DNA from: Lachnospiraceae bacterium
GTDB taxonomy: Bacteria; Bacillota; Clostridia; Lachnospirales; Lachnospiraceae
Length of the DNA stretch: 64,000 nt
Direction of reading: 5' to 3'
NCBI GenBank assembly: GCA_023663945.1
Contig: JAMPGL010000013.1
Location: forward strand, 1-64,000
Part shown: positions 1 through 7,501 of the stretch, in pieces
Numbering within the stretch: the stretch's first letter is position 1
Layout of the letters: each line of letters begins with the position of its first letter
Position numbers and translations under genes: made by a program
The notes under the pieces: generated by a model
The model's database searches: none
What the model saw: only the letters and a program-made list of their open reading frames with translations
What the model was told of the DNA's origin: nothing

Positions 1-1151
1 ATACGCCCAGCGGAGGCAAAATCATACTCGACCTCTATGAGGAACGCATAGACGAACAGACGATACGCCTTACCTATATCGTAAAAGACAACGGTATCGG
101 CATGAGTCATGAATATATGGAGCATATGTACGACACATTTACCCGTGCGGACGACAGCCGGACAAATAAAGTACAGGGTACGGGGCTTGGTCTTGCAATT
201 GTCAGGCAGATGGTCACGCTTATGAACGGCACAATCGACTGCGACAGCGAATCGGATAAGGGAACTATGTTCACGGTAAAGCTTGAGCTTCCCATAGGGG
301 AGGATGTAAGCCGGACCTATACGCTTCCCCCGATAGATATACTGTTTGTGGACGACGATGAAGTATTCCTTGCCATAACGGAAGATACGGTAGAGGAAAT
401 GGGCGCGAATGCGGAAACGGCATGCAGCGGAGAGGAAGCGCTCGAACTTGTAAAGAAGCGGCACGAAACGAACAGCGATTATGACATTGCGGTAGTCGAT
501 TGGAAAATGCCGGGGATGAGCGGCGCGGAAACCGTACAGGCTATACGCAGCGTCGCCGGGACGGATACGTCTATCATCCTCGTAAGCGCCTACGACTGGT
601 CCGATATAGAGGACGATGCCAAAAACAGCGGCGCCGATGGATTTATCAGCAAGCCATTGTTTAAATCATACCTATCCGAAAAGATAGGGATTGCAGTCAA
701 TGATGAGGAAAAGAAAAGCGGTGCGGATGAAGCTGAAAACGGCGATCTCAGAGGGATGAACGTGCTGGTAGCCGAAGATAACGACCTCAACTGGGAGGTT
801 ATAAGCGAACTGCTTAATATGTACGGAATCGCTTCCGACCACGCGGAAAATGGGAAAGAAGCCGTATCAATGATACAAAGCGCAGATGACGGCAAATATG
901 ACCTTATATTAATGGACATTCAAATGCCCATCATGAACGGCAGGGAAGCGGCGATGGAAATACGTAAATCATCCCGGAATTATGTTAAGAATATTCCAAT
1001 AATAGCTATGACGGCAGACGCGTTTGCCGAGGATATTGATGCCTGCCTCGCCGCCGGAATGGACGGTCATGTCGCAAAACCTGTGGATATGGATAAACTG
1101 TGCCAAGAGATGAGATGCGTAATAAACAGTAGGAAATTGTATAAATTTTAA
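1..1151 (+). CDS. Hybrid sensor histidine kinase, C-terminal part (HATPase-REC-REC)
   Basis: The gene starts left of the window; the open frame runs from base 3 with no start needed, and ends at TAA 1149-1151. What is visible is the end of a kinase: the HATPase G1 box (DNGIG, about 90-105), the G2 box (GTGLGLAI, about 177-200), then two receiver domains. Receiver 1 has the acidic pocket (FVDDDE) and phospho-acceptor Asp at 498-500 (VDWKMPG). Receiver 2 has VAEDN and Asp at 915-917 (MDIQMP). Both keep the Lys of the K-P pair. There is no DNA-binding or Hpt domain after them, so output must go through a separate protein. The architecture matches the two large kinases at 12981 and 19517, so they are probably paralogues. 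The sensor part cannot be judged here. Confidence 0.93.
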   Translation, partial: TPSGGKIILDLYEERIDEQTIRLTYIVKDNGIGMSHEYMEHMYDTFTRADDSRTNKVQGTGLGLAIVRQMVTLMNGTIDCDSESDKGTMFTVKLELPIGEDVSRTYTLPPIDILFVDDDEVFLAITEDTVEEMGANAETACSGEEALELVKKRHETNSDYDIAVVDWKMPGMSGAETVQAIRSVAGTDTSIILVSAYDWSDIEDDAKNSGADGFISKPLFKSYLSEKIGIAVNDEEKKSGADEAENGDLRGMNVLVAEDNDLNWEVISELLNMYGIASDHAENGKEAVSMIQSADDGKYDLILMDIQMPIMNGREAAMEIRKSSRNYVKNIPIIAMTADAFAEDIDACLAAGMDGHVAKPVDMDKLCQEMRCVINSRKLYKF

Positions 1152-1159
1152 TACATATA

Positions 1160-1187
1160 TTGACAAAAATGATACATATTATATACT
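1160..1187 (+). promoter_or_regulatory. Sigma-A type promoter for the small RNA
   Basis: A perfect -35 TTGACA (1160-1165) is followed after 16 bases by TATACT (1182-1187). Transcription should start near 1194, at or just inside the left arm of the RNA stem described next. It lies 9 bases behind the stop of the kinase, so it is a separate transcription unit and not read-through. Confidence 0.7.
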
Positions 1188-1190
1188 ATA

Positions 1191-1286
1191 AATAAGTTAA
1201 CTCGTGAAGGATAAGGCTGGGTTTCCGAATGGAAGTAGGCTGTAAAGCTTAGAATTCCTTTGCCCCTGGGGTTAACTTATTTTTTT
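1191..1286 (+). ncRNA. Candidate structured small RNA with its own promoter and terminator
   Basis: About 90 bases with no credible ORF. Outer stem: AATAAGTTAAC (1191-1201) pairs perfectly with GTTAACTTATT (1271-1281), followed by a T run (1280-1286), so the closing stem doubles as a plus-strand terminator. Inside are AAGGA/TCCTT (1207-1211 with 1256-1260), TAAG-CT/AGCTTA (1212-1218 with 1246-1251, one bulge) and an apical hairpin TTTCC-GAAT-GGAAG (1222-1235). GGG at 1219-1221 could pair with CCCC at 1263-1266 as a pseudoknot. The 3' end overlaps the stop codon of the convergent DUF3644 gene. I do not recognise the RNA family. It is not SRP RNA: the GGAAG loop context differs. On the minus strand the same stem lacks a T run, which favours the plus strand. 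Confidence 0.6.
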
Positions 1287-2248
1287 ATGTTATCAAGTAT
1301 ATGCGTTGGATCTTTTCTGATTTCATCTAAAATGAAGTCGATCATTTGTTGTGAGTATGTGTATTGGGGTGTTGCATACTGTCGATGCACATAACACAGT
1401 TTTTTGTTTTCTTTCAGACTATAATATTTGCAAAAGTTAGTAAAGTGAAAACTTGTAAATTTTGTAGGTTTTTCATTGTAGCTAAGCTCAATATGTTCCC
1501 TGTGCAGCCGTTCCTTGATAGCATCAATACATGACTTTGCCGTATATTTGTGCGTGTTATTGGGATCTTGCAGTTCTTTTACAACCGTTATTCCAGAAAC
1601 AGCATTCTTGTCAAAATGGACAATGTTTGTGGCTTTATCTTTATTTTTGGTGATATAATAGTGGTGGTCTATTCTTATTGCAAATTTGGCATTATTATTA
1701 ATGGATAAGTCTTCAACAGAATTTTTTAAATCCATAAAACGAGTGGCAATTGGTTCTGGATATTTGGCTATAATCTCAGCTTCGCTCAGGGCTTTCATGC
1801 TAACCGATAAGGTTAAAAAATTCTGCGGAATAATCGTGGTCATATCTATATTGTGGAAAGCCATCATTTTTTCATTAAAATTGAATACGCATGCCTGAAA
1901 CAAAGGTATGTAGACCATTTCGTATTCTTCGGTAATAAAATGTGTGCTTGTATTACGCAGCTCTATAATTTTTTCTAAGTTAATCCGAAGCGGATCTTTG
2001 TCATTCGTGAATATGATTTTGATACAGTTTTCCAATGCCAAAGTTCTCTGGGGATTGTTTTTGTAATATATGCTGTTTTCTCCTGACGTTTTTATCATAT
2101 ATGCTTTCAACATTAATTCCCATGCATTGCAGATGAAATGACTGAAACCTTCCACACGATATTTTATTGTAGGTTTATTATATAGTTCTATTGCAAGACA
2201 AAAAACCTCTTTGGATTTCTCAATTAATTTTTCTTCAATTTTGTCCAT
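1277..2248 (-). CDS. DUF3644 family protein, HEPN-like
   Basis: 323 residues. I recognise the DUF3644 pattern: an N-terminal helical segment with NAWELMLKAY (41-50), YYKNNPQRT (61-69) and IELRNTSTHFI (95-105), the most conserved part of the family. R98-N-T-S-T-H103 is an R-x4-H motif, the catalytic signature of HEPN ribonucleases. Whether this protein cuts RNA is inference; DUF3644 has no assigned activity that I know of. The start ATG at 2248 has AAGGAAGGATTT upstream on the minus strand. The gene is more A+T-rich than the metabolic genes to its right, which suggests acquisition. It faces the small RNA at 1191-1286 and shares its 3' end with it, and it is followed on the right by a mobile-element scar, so this looks like a defence-type accessory spot. 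Confidence 0.8.
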   Translation of the reverse strand: MDKIEEKLIEKSKEVFCLAIELYNKPTIKYRVEGFSHFICNAWELMLKAYMIKTSGENSIYYKNNPQRTLALENCIKIIFTNDKDPLRINLEKIIELRNTSTHFITEEYEMVYIPLFQACVFNFNEKMMAFHNIDMTTIIPQNFLTLSVSMKALSEAEIIAKYPEPIATRFMDLKNSVEDLSINNNAKFAIRIDHHYYITKNKDKATNIVHFDKNAVSGITVVKELQDPNNTHKYTAKSCIDAIKERLHREHIELSYNEKPTKFTSFHFTNFCKYYSLKENKKLCYVHRQYATPQYTYSQQMIDFILDEIRKDPTHILDNIKK

Positions 2249-2480
2249 AAAAATCCTTCCTTCTTAATATATTTTCAGTATAACAAAATATTTTATTGTG
2301 TCAAATAAAATATTGAAAAGCTGTTAAAATTGATTTTTATTATAAGGGATTAGTCTGCAATATGTAAGTTTTTGTTTCCAACAAAGATTTTGAAATATTT
2401 ATATTGCTTCTTCTTGTGCTTGAGTGATGTTTCCTTTATTATTAATGCAACAGAGAAAAAATTACCGATATTATGGACAT

Positions 2481-2721
2481 ATGTCAGAAATCAGAAAAGA
2501 CGAACTTATACAGTTTTTATTCTTTTAATAAATGTTTCCCTGAGATTTTCCACACAGTGTGTGGAAAATCTCAAAAGATGCTGTCATGGTCTCATTATAG
2601 ATATTTAATACAGGTAAAGGATAGAAATCGCATTGAGCGTGGCATGAACCCCAAAACGGTACAGGCTATCTTAGGAAATTCAAGTAATCCTTATTTTTCA
2701 AGGAAAAATTCCCACAATTAA
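2481..2721 (+). pseudogene. Degraded DUF1016 (YhcG-like) nuclease fragment joined to a tyrosine-recombinase C-terminal fragment
   Basis: Between the DUF3644 gene and the next intact gene (2249-2821, A+T-rich) only remnants are visible. A start-like peptide MSEIRKDELIQF (from 2481) stops after 15 codons. Another frame reads FPEIFHTVCGKSQ then LSWSHYRYLIQVKD (about 2533-2622), which resembles the N-terminal domain of DUF1016/YhcG PD-(D/E)XK nucleases (LSWSHYR). The same frame then continues IERGMNPKTVQAILGNSS (about 2632-2685), which resembles the C-terminal box of phage-type integrases (GMNPKTLQ-x-x-MGHS), with the active-site His replaced by Asn. So two unrelated gene ends are fused by deletion. 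I see nothing else in 2249-2480 apart from weak promoter-like A+T tracts. Confidence 0.6.
2541..2573. repeat. Perfect 33-bp palindrome
   Basis: TGAGATTTTCCACAC (2541-2555), 3-base loop, and its exact reverse complement (2559-2573). It lies inside the DUF1016-like remnant. No T run follows. TTTTCCACA on both arms is one base from the DnaA-box consensus, but two sites alone do not make an origin. Confidence 0.75.
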
Positions 2722-2821
2722 CATTTCGGAAACAAAACTCAAACATTCTGCAAATATTGAGATGGTATTTTCTTAATATCAAATAAATCACCAAAAATCT
2801 TTAAAAATGGAGGTATTAACG

Positions 2822-2869
2822 ATGGATGCAACAATTAAGATTACAGGAAAGGCAGGGCATGAATCATGA
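2822..2869 (+). CDS. 15-residue leader ORF overlapping the next start
   Basis: ATG 2822 sits 6 bases behind a good GGAGG (2811-2815) and encodes 15 residues (starting MDATIKITGKAG), ending in TGA 2867-2869. The ATG of the membrane protein starts at 2866, giving an ATGA overlap typical of translational coupling. It may be a leader that recruits ribosomes for the next gene, or the truncated start of an older gene. Expression is inferred only from the ribosome binding site. Confidence 0.4.
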   Translation: MDATIKITGKAGHES

Positions 2870-3234
2870 AAAAGAGTACATTTGTAGCAATGATTTTAGG
2901 GACTATTGGAGGAATTTTGTTTGCACTTGGCATGTGCATGGCATTGATAACAGAATGGAATGCGCTCCGGCAGGGAATCATCATGGGAATCATCGGGGCG
3001 GCGGTTCTGCTCGCTATGGTCATCGTATGGAGAAAGATGGAGCATAAGGAACCGATTAAAATATCAGGAAAGGCGATAGGCGCGGCGCTGATCGGGATTA
3101 TAGGTGCATTGCTGTTTGGAGTCGGGCTGTGCCTGACTATGGTCGGCGGTAAGATGGCAGCCGGAATAGTGGTCGGAATCATCGGCATTGTCGTGCTGCT
3201 CTGCCTGATTCCGTTTATCAAGGGATTAAAATAA
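2866..3234 (+). CDS. Small four-helix membrane protein of unknown function
   Basis: 122 residues, nearly all hydrophobic. Four membrane segments are visible: about 5-27, 36-56, 71-91 and 97-118. The two halves look alike (a Gly/Ala-rich IIGAAVLLA segment against IIGIVVLLC), suggesting an internal duplication. A charged loop RKMEHKEPIKISGK joins the halves. No catalytic motif is seen and I do not recognise a family. The start ATG overlaps the stop of the 15-residue leader ORF at 2822, and a strong terminator follows 3 bases after the stop, so this is the last gene of its transcript. It could belong functionally to the membrane/two-component locus on its right, but a terminator and promoter separate them. 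Confidence 0.7.
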   Translation: MKKSTFVAMILGTIGGILFALGMCMALITEWNALRQGIIMGIIGAAVLLAMVIVWRKMEHKEPIKISGKAIGAALIGIIGALLFGVGLCLTMVGGKMAAGIVVGIIGIVVLLCLIPFIKGLK

Positions 3235-3236
3235 TC

Positions 3237-3284
3237 GGCAAAAGAGTGTGCGGTATGAATGGTCTGCCGCACGCTCTTTTTGCC
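3237..3284 (+). terminator. Rho-independent terminator
   Basis: Arms 3237-3253 and 3267-3284 with core AGAGTGTGCGG / CCGCACGCTCT, followed by a TTTTT run within the arm extension. It closes the 2822-3234 transcript. Confidence 0.85.
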
Positions 3285-3339
3285 TGAAAAATAGCAGTAT
3301 GGGACATTTGCCGTTTGTTCACAATTTAGACACAAAATA

Positions 3340-3371
3340 CAAACAAAACGCAAACAAAGACAGTGTATAAT
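3340..3371 (+). promoter_or_regulatory. Promoter with 11-bp-spaced direct repeats, upstream of the membrane protein/two-component operon
   Basis: TATAAT at 3366-3371 has no good -35. Instead CAAACAAAA (3340-3348) and CAAACAAAG (3351-3359) occur 11 bases apart, just where an activator would sit. OmpR-family regulators bind direct repeats at this spacing, and the operon encodes one (4344-5015), so autoregulation is a reasonable inference. Confidence 0.45.
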
Positions 3372-3420
3372 GCAATAGATGCATAAATTTTTTAGATACA
3401 TTTGGACTGGAGATACGGGT

Positions 3421-4323
3421 ATGGATTCACAACGGATTATGAATATTTTCAAAAAAATATTTAAGCTGCCGCCGATTCCCACGTTATTAGTCGCCGTTCC
3501 TTCTTTTATACTGGTAATCTATGTACTGGCAAACGGTATGGAAAATACGGCGTTGTCCTATGCGGCATATATTTTGTCAGCATATGCTTTGGTTATTACA
3601 ATTACGGGCATGGCGGGGATTGCAAGATGGATCAGAGATGGAATAAGAAACCACCCGCTTGCCAAAAAAGCATTGGGCATTCCTCTGGTAGAAAAATATC
3701 TGAAGGAAGCTGTCTTTCGGACGGAAGCATCTTTATACCAAGGGTTATTTATCAATCTGTTGTATGTGGCATTAAAACTTGGTTCCGGAATATATTACCG
3801 TTCAGTCTGGTTTATTTCGCTTGCATTTTACTATCTTTTGCTGGCAGTCATGCGCTTTTCACTGCTCCATTATGTGAGAAACCGTAAAGGCGGCAGGGCT
3901 TCCGAATTAAAGAGGTATCGTTTCTGCGGTTTCGTTCTGCTTTTCATGAATCAAGCTTTAGCGGGAATTGTTGTTATCGTTGTAAAACAGAATAAAGGAT
4001 TTGAATATGCCGGATACCTGATCTATGTGATGGCGGTTTATGCTTTTTATGCTGTGATAACCTCAGTTGTCAATATAGTGAAATTCAGGAAATACAAAAG
4101 CCCCATTTTGTCTACGGCAAAAGTAATCAGCCTGACGGCGGCGCTGGTATCCATGCTTTCACTGGAAACAGCGATGTTAGCACAGTTTGGTGATGATGAC
4201 GCCGCATTCAGACGGATTATGGTATCCTCGACCGGGACGGGCGTCTGTCTTATTGTCCTTGGCATGGCTGTCTATATGATCGTAAAATCGACAAAAGCAT
4301 TGAAACATATGGATAAAGAATGA
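3421..4323 (+). CDS. Polytopic membrane protein, first gene of a two-component operon
   Basis: 300 residues from ATG 3421, which has GGAG at about 3408-3411; an upstream in-frame ATG (3379) lacks such a site. About seven to eight hydrophobic segments are visible (near 19-36, 44-66, 108-124, 129-149, 168-190, 198-219, 236-258 and 271-290), joined by short basic loops, for example HYVRNRKGGR. No signature motif is recognised. The stop at 4321-4323 is 20 bases ahead of the response regulator start, so it is co-transcribed with the regulator, the kinase and another membrane protein. It may be the output or the sensor partner of that pair, for instance in cell-envelope or peptide stress, but nothing in the sequence proves this. 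Confidence 0.75.
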   Translation: MDSQRIMNIFKKIFKLPPIPTLLVAVPSFILVIYVLANGMENTALSYAAYILSAYALVITITGMAGIARWIRDGIRNHPLAKKALGIPLVEKYLKEAVFRTEASLYQGLFINLLYVALKLGSGIYYRSVWFISLAFYYLLLAVMRFSLLHYVRNRKGGRASELKRYRFCGFVLLFMNQALAGIVVIVVKQNKGFEYAGYLIYVMAVYAFYAVITSVVNIVKFRKYKSPILSTAKVISLTAALVSMLSLETAMLAQFGDDDAAFRRIMVSSTGTGVCLIVLGMAVYMIVKSTKALKHMDKE

Positions 4324-4343
4324 AGAATGGGAGGCAAAATTCC

Positions 4344-5015
4344 ATGGTTAATATACTTGTAGTGGAGGATGACGTAAAACAAAACCAGAGTGTCTGCACA
4401 TACCTAAATGACAGTGGATTTCGGGCAAAAGGGTGTCTGTCTGCAAATGAAGCGTATGAAGAAATGTATAATAATCTGTATGAACTGATCATTTCCGATA
4501 TTATGATGCCGGAAATTGACGGATTTGAATTTGCACAGACAGTCAGAAAAGTCAATAAAACGATTCCAATTTTGTTTATGTCGGCAAAAGATGATCTGCC
4601 ATCCAAACAAAAAGGATTTCAGTTAGGAATTGACGATTACATGGTAAAACCGATAGAACTGGCTGAACTGCTCCTTCGTGTCAGGGCGTTACTGCGCAGG
4701 GCAAATATTGAAATGGAGAGGAAGATAACAGCCGGCAATCTGATATTGGATGCAGACGGCTTGAGCGCAGAGATTGACGGGGAGGAAATCAGCTTGACAA
4801 CAAGAGAATTTAACATTATTTATAAAATGCTGTCGTATCCAGGGAAGACATTTTCAAGGGCACAGCTCATGGATGAATTTTGGGGCGTGGACAGCGATAC
4901 CAGCCTGCGGGCGGTAGACGTCTATGTGACAAAACTCAGGGATAAATTATCAGCCTGCGACGGCTTTAAGATCGTGACGGTCAGGGGGCTGGGATATAAG
5001 GCGGTGCTGCAATGA
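4344..5015 (+). CDS. OmpR/PhoB-family response regulator
   Basis: 223 residues from ATG 4344, chosen because GGGAGG (4329-4334) lies 9 bases ahead; an earlier ATG at 4320 overlaps the previous stop. Receiver domain 1-118: acidic pocket E8-D9-D10, phospho-acceptor D52 (SDIMMPEIDG), Thr/Ser in MSAKD, Lys in VKPIEL. C-terminal winged helix about 125-222, with LTTREFNIIYKML and RAVDVYVTKLRDKL (recognition helix) and RGLGYKA (wing). The stop overlaps the kinase start by 4 bases (ATGA), so the two are translationally coupled partners. It probably controls this operon, given the direct repeats at the promoter (3340-3359), and perhaps the unknown membrane proteins around it. Confidence 0.95.
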   Translation: MVNILVVEDDVKQNQSVCTYLNDSGFRAKGCLSANEAYEEMYNNLYELIISDIMMPEIDGFEFAQTVRKVNKTIPILFMSAKDDLPSKQKGFQLGIDDYMVKPIELAELLLRVRALLRRANIEMERKITAGNLILDADGLSAEIDGEEISLTTREFNIIYKMLSYPGKTFSRAQLMDEFWGVDSDTSLRAVDVYVTKLRDKLSACDGFKIVTVRGLGYKAVLQ

Positions 5016-6109
5016 GAAAAATAAACCATAATAAATACGGGAGAGTAAGTGACAGCCGTTTTTCGCCTATGCTTTTTGCAGTTTATTTTGTGGTGCTTTT
5101 ACTGATGTCCGGCATTCACGCGGGGCTGCTTGTTTTTATGAGGGAGAGAGGGCTGAATGAGGCTGTCCAGTCTATAGTCCCCATTATATACTGGGGCATG
5201 ATCGCCGTCCTGCTTACCCTGTACGCAAGACGGGAAATGCGCAGGACATATGAGGAACCCATGCATATGCTGGCGGAAGCCACAAAGAAAGTTGCGGATG
5301 GTGATTTTTCTGTTTATGTGCCTGCGCTTCATACTGCTGACAAACTGGATTATCTGGACATCATGATTCTTGACTTTAATAAGATGGTGGAGGAATTGGG
5401 GAGCGTTGAAACATTGAAAACAGATTTTATCTCCAACGTGTCCCATGAGATGAAAACACCGCTTGCCATTATAAGAAACTATGCAGAGTTGCTGCAGAAA
5501 GAAAATATGCCAAAACAGCAGAGAAAAGAATATGCAAAGTCAATCGAAGGAGCAGCGGTAAGACTTTCTGACTTGATTGGGAATATATTGAAATTGAACA
5601 AGCTGGAAAATCAGAGGATTACGCCGGACAGAGAAATGTATGATGTATGCAGGCAATTATGTGAATGTATTCTTCAGTTTGAAGAAGTCTGGGATGAAAA
5701 AGAGATAGAGCTGGAAACGGAGATTGAGGATGCGGCAATGATAAGAGCCGATTGGGGTCTGATGGAACTGGTTTGGAATAATCTGCTGTCCAATGCGGCG
5801 AAGTTTACGCAGCCCGGCGGGCGGGTTGCCGTCAGGCAGTCATCGGACGAAAAACAAATAACAATATCCGTTTCTGATACCGGATGCGGTATAAGCAGTG
5901 AGAGCATGGATCATATTTTTGACAAATTCTATCAGGGCGATGCTTCCCATGGGGAGGAAGGGAACGGGCTGGGGCTTGCATTAGTAAAACAGGTATTGGA
6001 GCTTATGGACGGGGATATTCAGGTTGTCAGTGAGGAAGGGAAAGGGAGTACCTTTACCGTAGCGCTGCCTATGGCTGGCATAGAAAATAGAAGCAGAGGA
6101 GGATTGTAA
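5012..6109 (+). CDS. Sensor histidine kinase with HAMP domain
   Basis: 365 residues. Two membrane segments (about 18-39 and 51-69) leave only a very short extracytoplasmic loop, so it is an intramembrane-sensing type rather than one with a large ligand domain. A HAMP linker follows (about 70-125), then the dimerisation/phosphoacceptor helix with H145 in SHEMKTPLA, the N box (WNNLLSNAAKF), G1 (DTGCGI) and G2 (GNGLGLALV). Intramembrane kinases often sense antimicrobial peptides through a partner membrane protein; here unknown membrane proteins lie on both sides (3421-4323 and 6109-6657), which fits but does not prove such a role. The start ATG overlaps the regulator stop by 4 bases. Confidence 0.93.
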   Translation: MRKINHNKYGRVSDSRFSPMLFAVYFVVLLLMSGIHAGLLVFMRERGLNEAVQSIVPIIYWGMIAVLLTLYARREMRRTYEEPMHMLAEATKKVADGDFSVYVPALHTADKLDYLDIMILDFNKMVEELGSVETLKTDFISNVSHEMKTPLAIIRNYAELLQKENMPKQQRKEYAKSIEGAAVRLSDLIGNILKLNKLENQRITPDREMYDVCRQLCECILQFEEVWDEKEIELETEIEDAAMIRADWGLMELVWNNLLSNAAKFTQPGGRVAVRQSSDEKQITISVSDTGCGISSESMDHIFDKFYQGDASHGEEGNGLGLALVKQVLELMDGDIQVVSEEGKGSTFTVALPMAGIENRSRGGL

Positions 6110-6657
6110 TGGAAGAACAGGGCAGACAGGTAAATCATTTTGTGGCTTATGAATATAAAGAAATCATTGCGGAAAGCAGTCAGGCATATTTCCTTTTGGA
6201 CGGATATGAGTGTTTTGGATGGGAACTGGACGAAAAACTGGCGGAAAACACTGATAATCCGGCTTATCAGAAAAAGATTGTCCTCCGTTTGAAACGGAAT
6301 CGTAAAATTATCAATAAAATGGAATTGACACGCCTGCAGAGAAATTTTGAAGCGTGTGTGGGTGAGATACAGTCGTTAGAGAAAGCAAAGACCTCAAAAG
6401 CCGCTATATGGGCATTCGTTGTAGCTTTTACAGGGACGGCATTTATGGCAGGAGCTACCTTTGCGGTTACTGCGCCCCAGCCGCAATACGTTCTGATGGC
6501 AGTGCTTGCGCTGCCGGGCATTCTTGGGTGGACATTCCCTTATTTTGTTTATCGAAAGATCCGGGCGAAACAGACGGAAAAGATGAATGTCCTGATAGAA
6601 ACAAAATATGATGAGATTTATGAGATATGTGAAAAAGGGAATAAACTGCTGCATTAG
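6109..6657 (+). CDS. Two-segment membrane protein of unknown function
   Basis: 182 residues; the start ATG shares one base with the kinase stop (TAATG). A soluble N-terminal half (1-100) starts MEEQGRQVNHFVAYEYKEI and is rich in basic residues near RLKRNRKIINK. Two hydrophobic helices (about 103-123 and 127-147) are followed by a charged C-terminal helix. No recognisable domain. As last gene of the 3421-6657 operon it probably belongs with the two-component pair. The proB gene converges from the right with only 20 bases between the stops and no clear terminator hairpin. Confidence 0.7.
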   Translation: MEEQGRQVNHFVAYEYKEIIAESSQAYFLLDGYECFGWELDEKLAENTDNPAYQKKIVLRLKRNRKIINKMELTRLQRNFEACVGEIQSLEKAKTSKAAIWAFVVAFTGTAFMAGATFAVTAPQPQYVLMAVLALPGILGWTFPYFVYRKIRAKQTEKMNVLIETKYDEIYEICEKGNKLLH

Positions 6658-6677
6658 GAATTATTTAAAATGGTAAG

Positions 6678-7478
6678 TCATCTGACGCGCCCGGCAAATA
6701 AAGTCCCCGCACTCTCCCCGTTTATAATCCGGTACAAAGCCTGTGGATTGCTGCCGTTTGTGATGATAGTGTCGATTCCCTGTTCAGTTGCAAGCTTGGC
6801 GGCTTTCAGCTTTGTCCTCATGCCTCCGGTTCCGCGTCTGGAGCCCGCCCCGCCAGCGATTCGATAGAGGTCGTCTGTTATGGCGTTGATTTGCGGTATC
6901 AGACGAGCCTGGGGATTTTGATGAGGGTCACTGTCATAAAGCCCGTCTATATCAGAAAAAATAACTAATTTATCTGCTTGGCACAAAACGGCAACGATGG
7001 CAGACAGCATATCGTTATCTCCAAATAGCTGTTCTTCCGACTGGATTTCTTCATAGCTGACGGAGTCATTTGCATTTACAACAGGGATGATTCCCACTTC
7101 AAGCAGGGTATTGAAGGTGTTGATTAGGTTTTCCTTTTTTCGCTCGTTAGCAACATCGGCGCTGCTCAGCAGAATTTGACCAATCACTTTATCATACTCC
7201 TGAAAATATTTGCTGTACAAATGAATGATACGGCATTGCCCAACCGAAGCGGCCGCCTGTTTAAAGCGTATGCTGTCCGGCTTCTGTTTCAGATTCATCT
7301 TATTTGCCCCCACTGCGATTGCACCCGATGATACCAGAATTACTTCATAACCCATATTTTGCACATCGGATATGACACATGCAAGATTATCAAAAGCGCG
7401 GAAGCTGCTTTGCCCTAATTCATTTGTCAGAGTTGAAGTGCCTGCCTTTACAACAATTCTGTTATGATATAGATTCAT
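6678..7478 (-). CDS. proB: Glutamate 5-kinase
   Basis: 266 residues; phosphorylates glutamate on the gamma-carboxyl, the first step of proline synthesis, in the cytoplasm. Amino-acid-kinase fold motifs are all visible: VVKAGTSTLT (9-18), VSSGAIAVG, VVNANDSVSY (substrate loop), FGDNDMLSAIVA, FSDIDGLYDSDP and GTGGMRTKLKAAK. There is no C-terminal PUA domain; such short forms are about 260-270 residues long against about 367 in E. coli. The usual partner proA is not adjacent; instead a ProX/YbaK-type protein lies 23 bases upstream in the same operon. AGGGAAAGGGAAC precedes the ATG. The operon is divergent from a LysR regulator at 8170, a likely controller. Confidence 0.92.
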   Translation of the reverse strand: MNLYHNRIVVKAGTSTLTNELGQSSFRAFDNLACVISDVQNMGYEVILVSSGAIAVGANKMNLKQKPDSIRFKQAAASVGQCRIIHLYSKYFQEYDKVIGQILLSSADVANERKKENLINTFNTLLEVGIIPVVNANDSVSYEEIQSEEQLFGDNDMLSAIVAVLCQADKLVIFSDIDGLYDSDPHQNPQARLIPQINAITDDLYRIAGGAGSRRGTGGMRTKLKAAKLATEQGIDTIITNGSNPQALYRIINGESAGTLFAGRVR

Positions 7479-7501
7479 GTTCCGTTCCCTTTCCCTGAAG
7501 A

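Noticed and set aside
1191..1286. SRP (4.5S) RNA or a known riboswitch
   Set aside because: The conserved SRP loop GGUCAGGUCCGGAAGGAAGCAGC-type context is missing, and the RNA is closed by its own terminator without a co-directional gene behind it.
2541..2573. DnaA boxes / replication origin
   Set aside because: Two near-consensus boxes in one palindrome, with no dnaA, dnaN or further boxes, are not enough.
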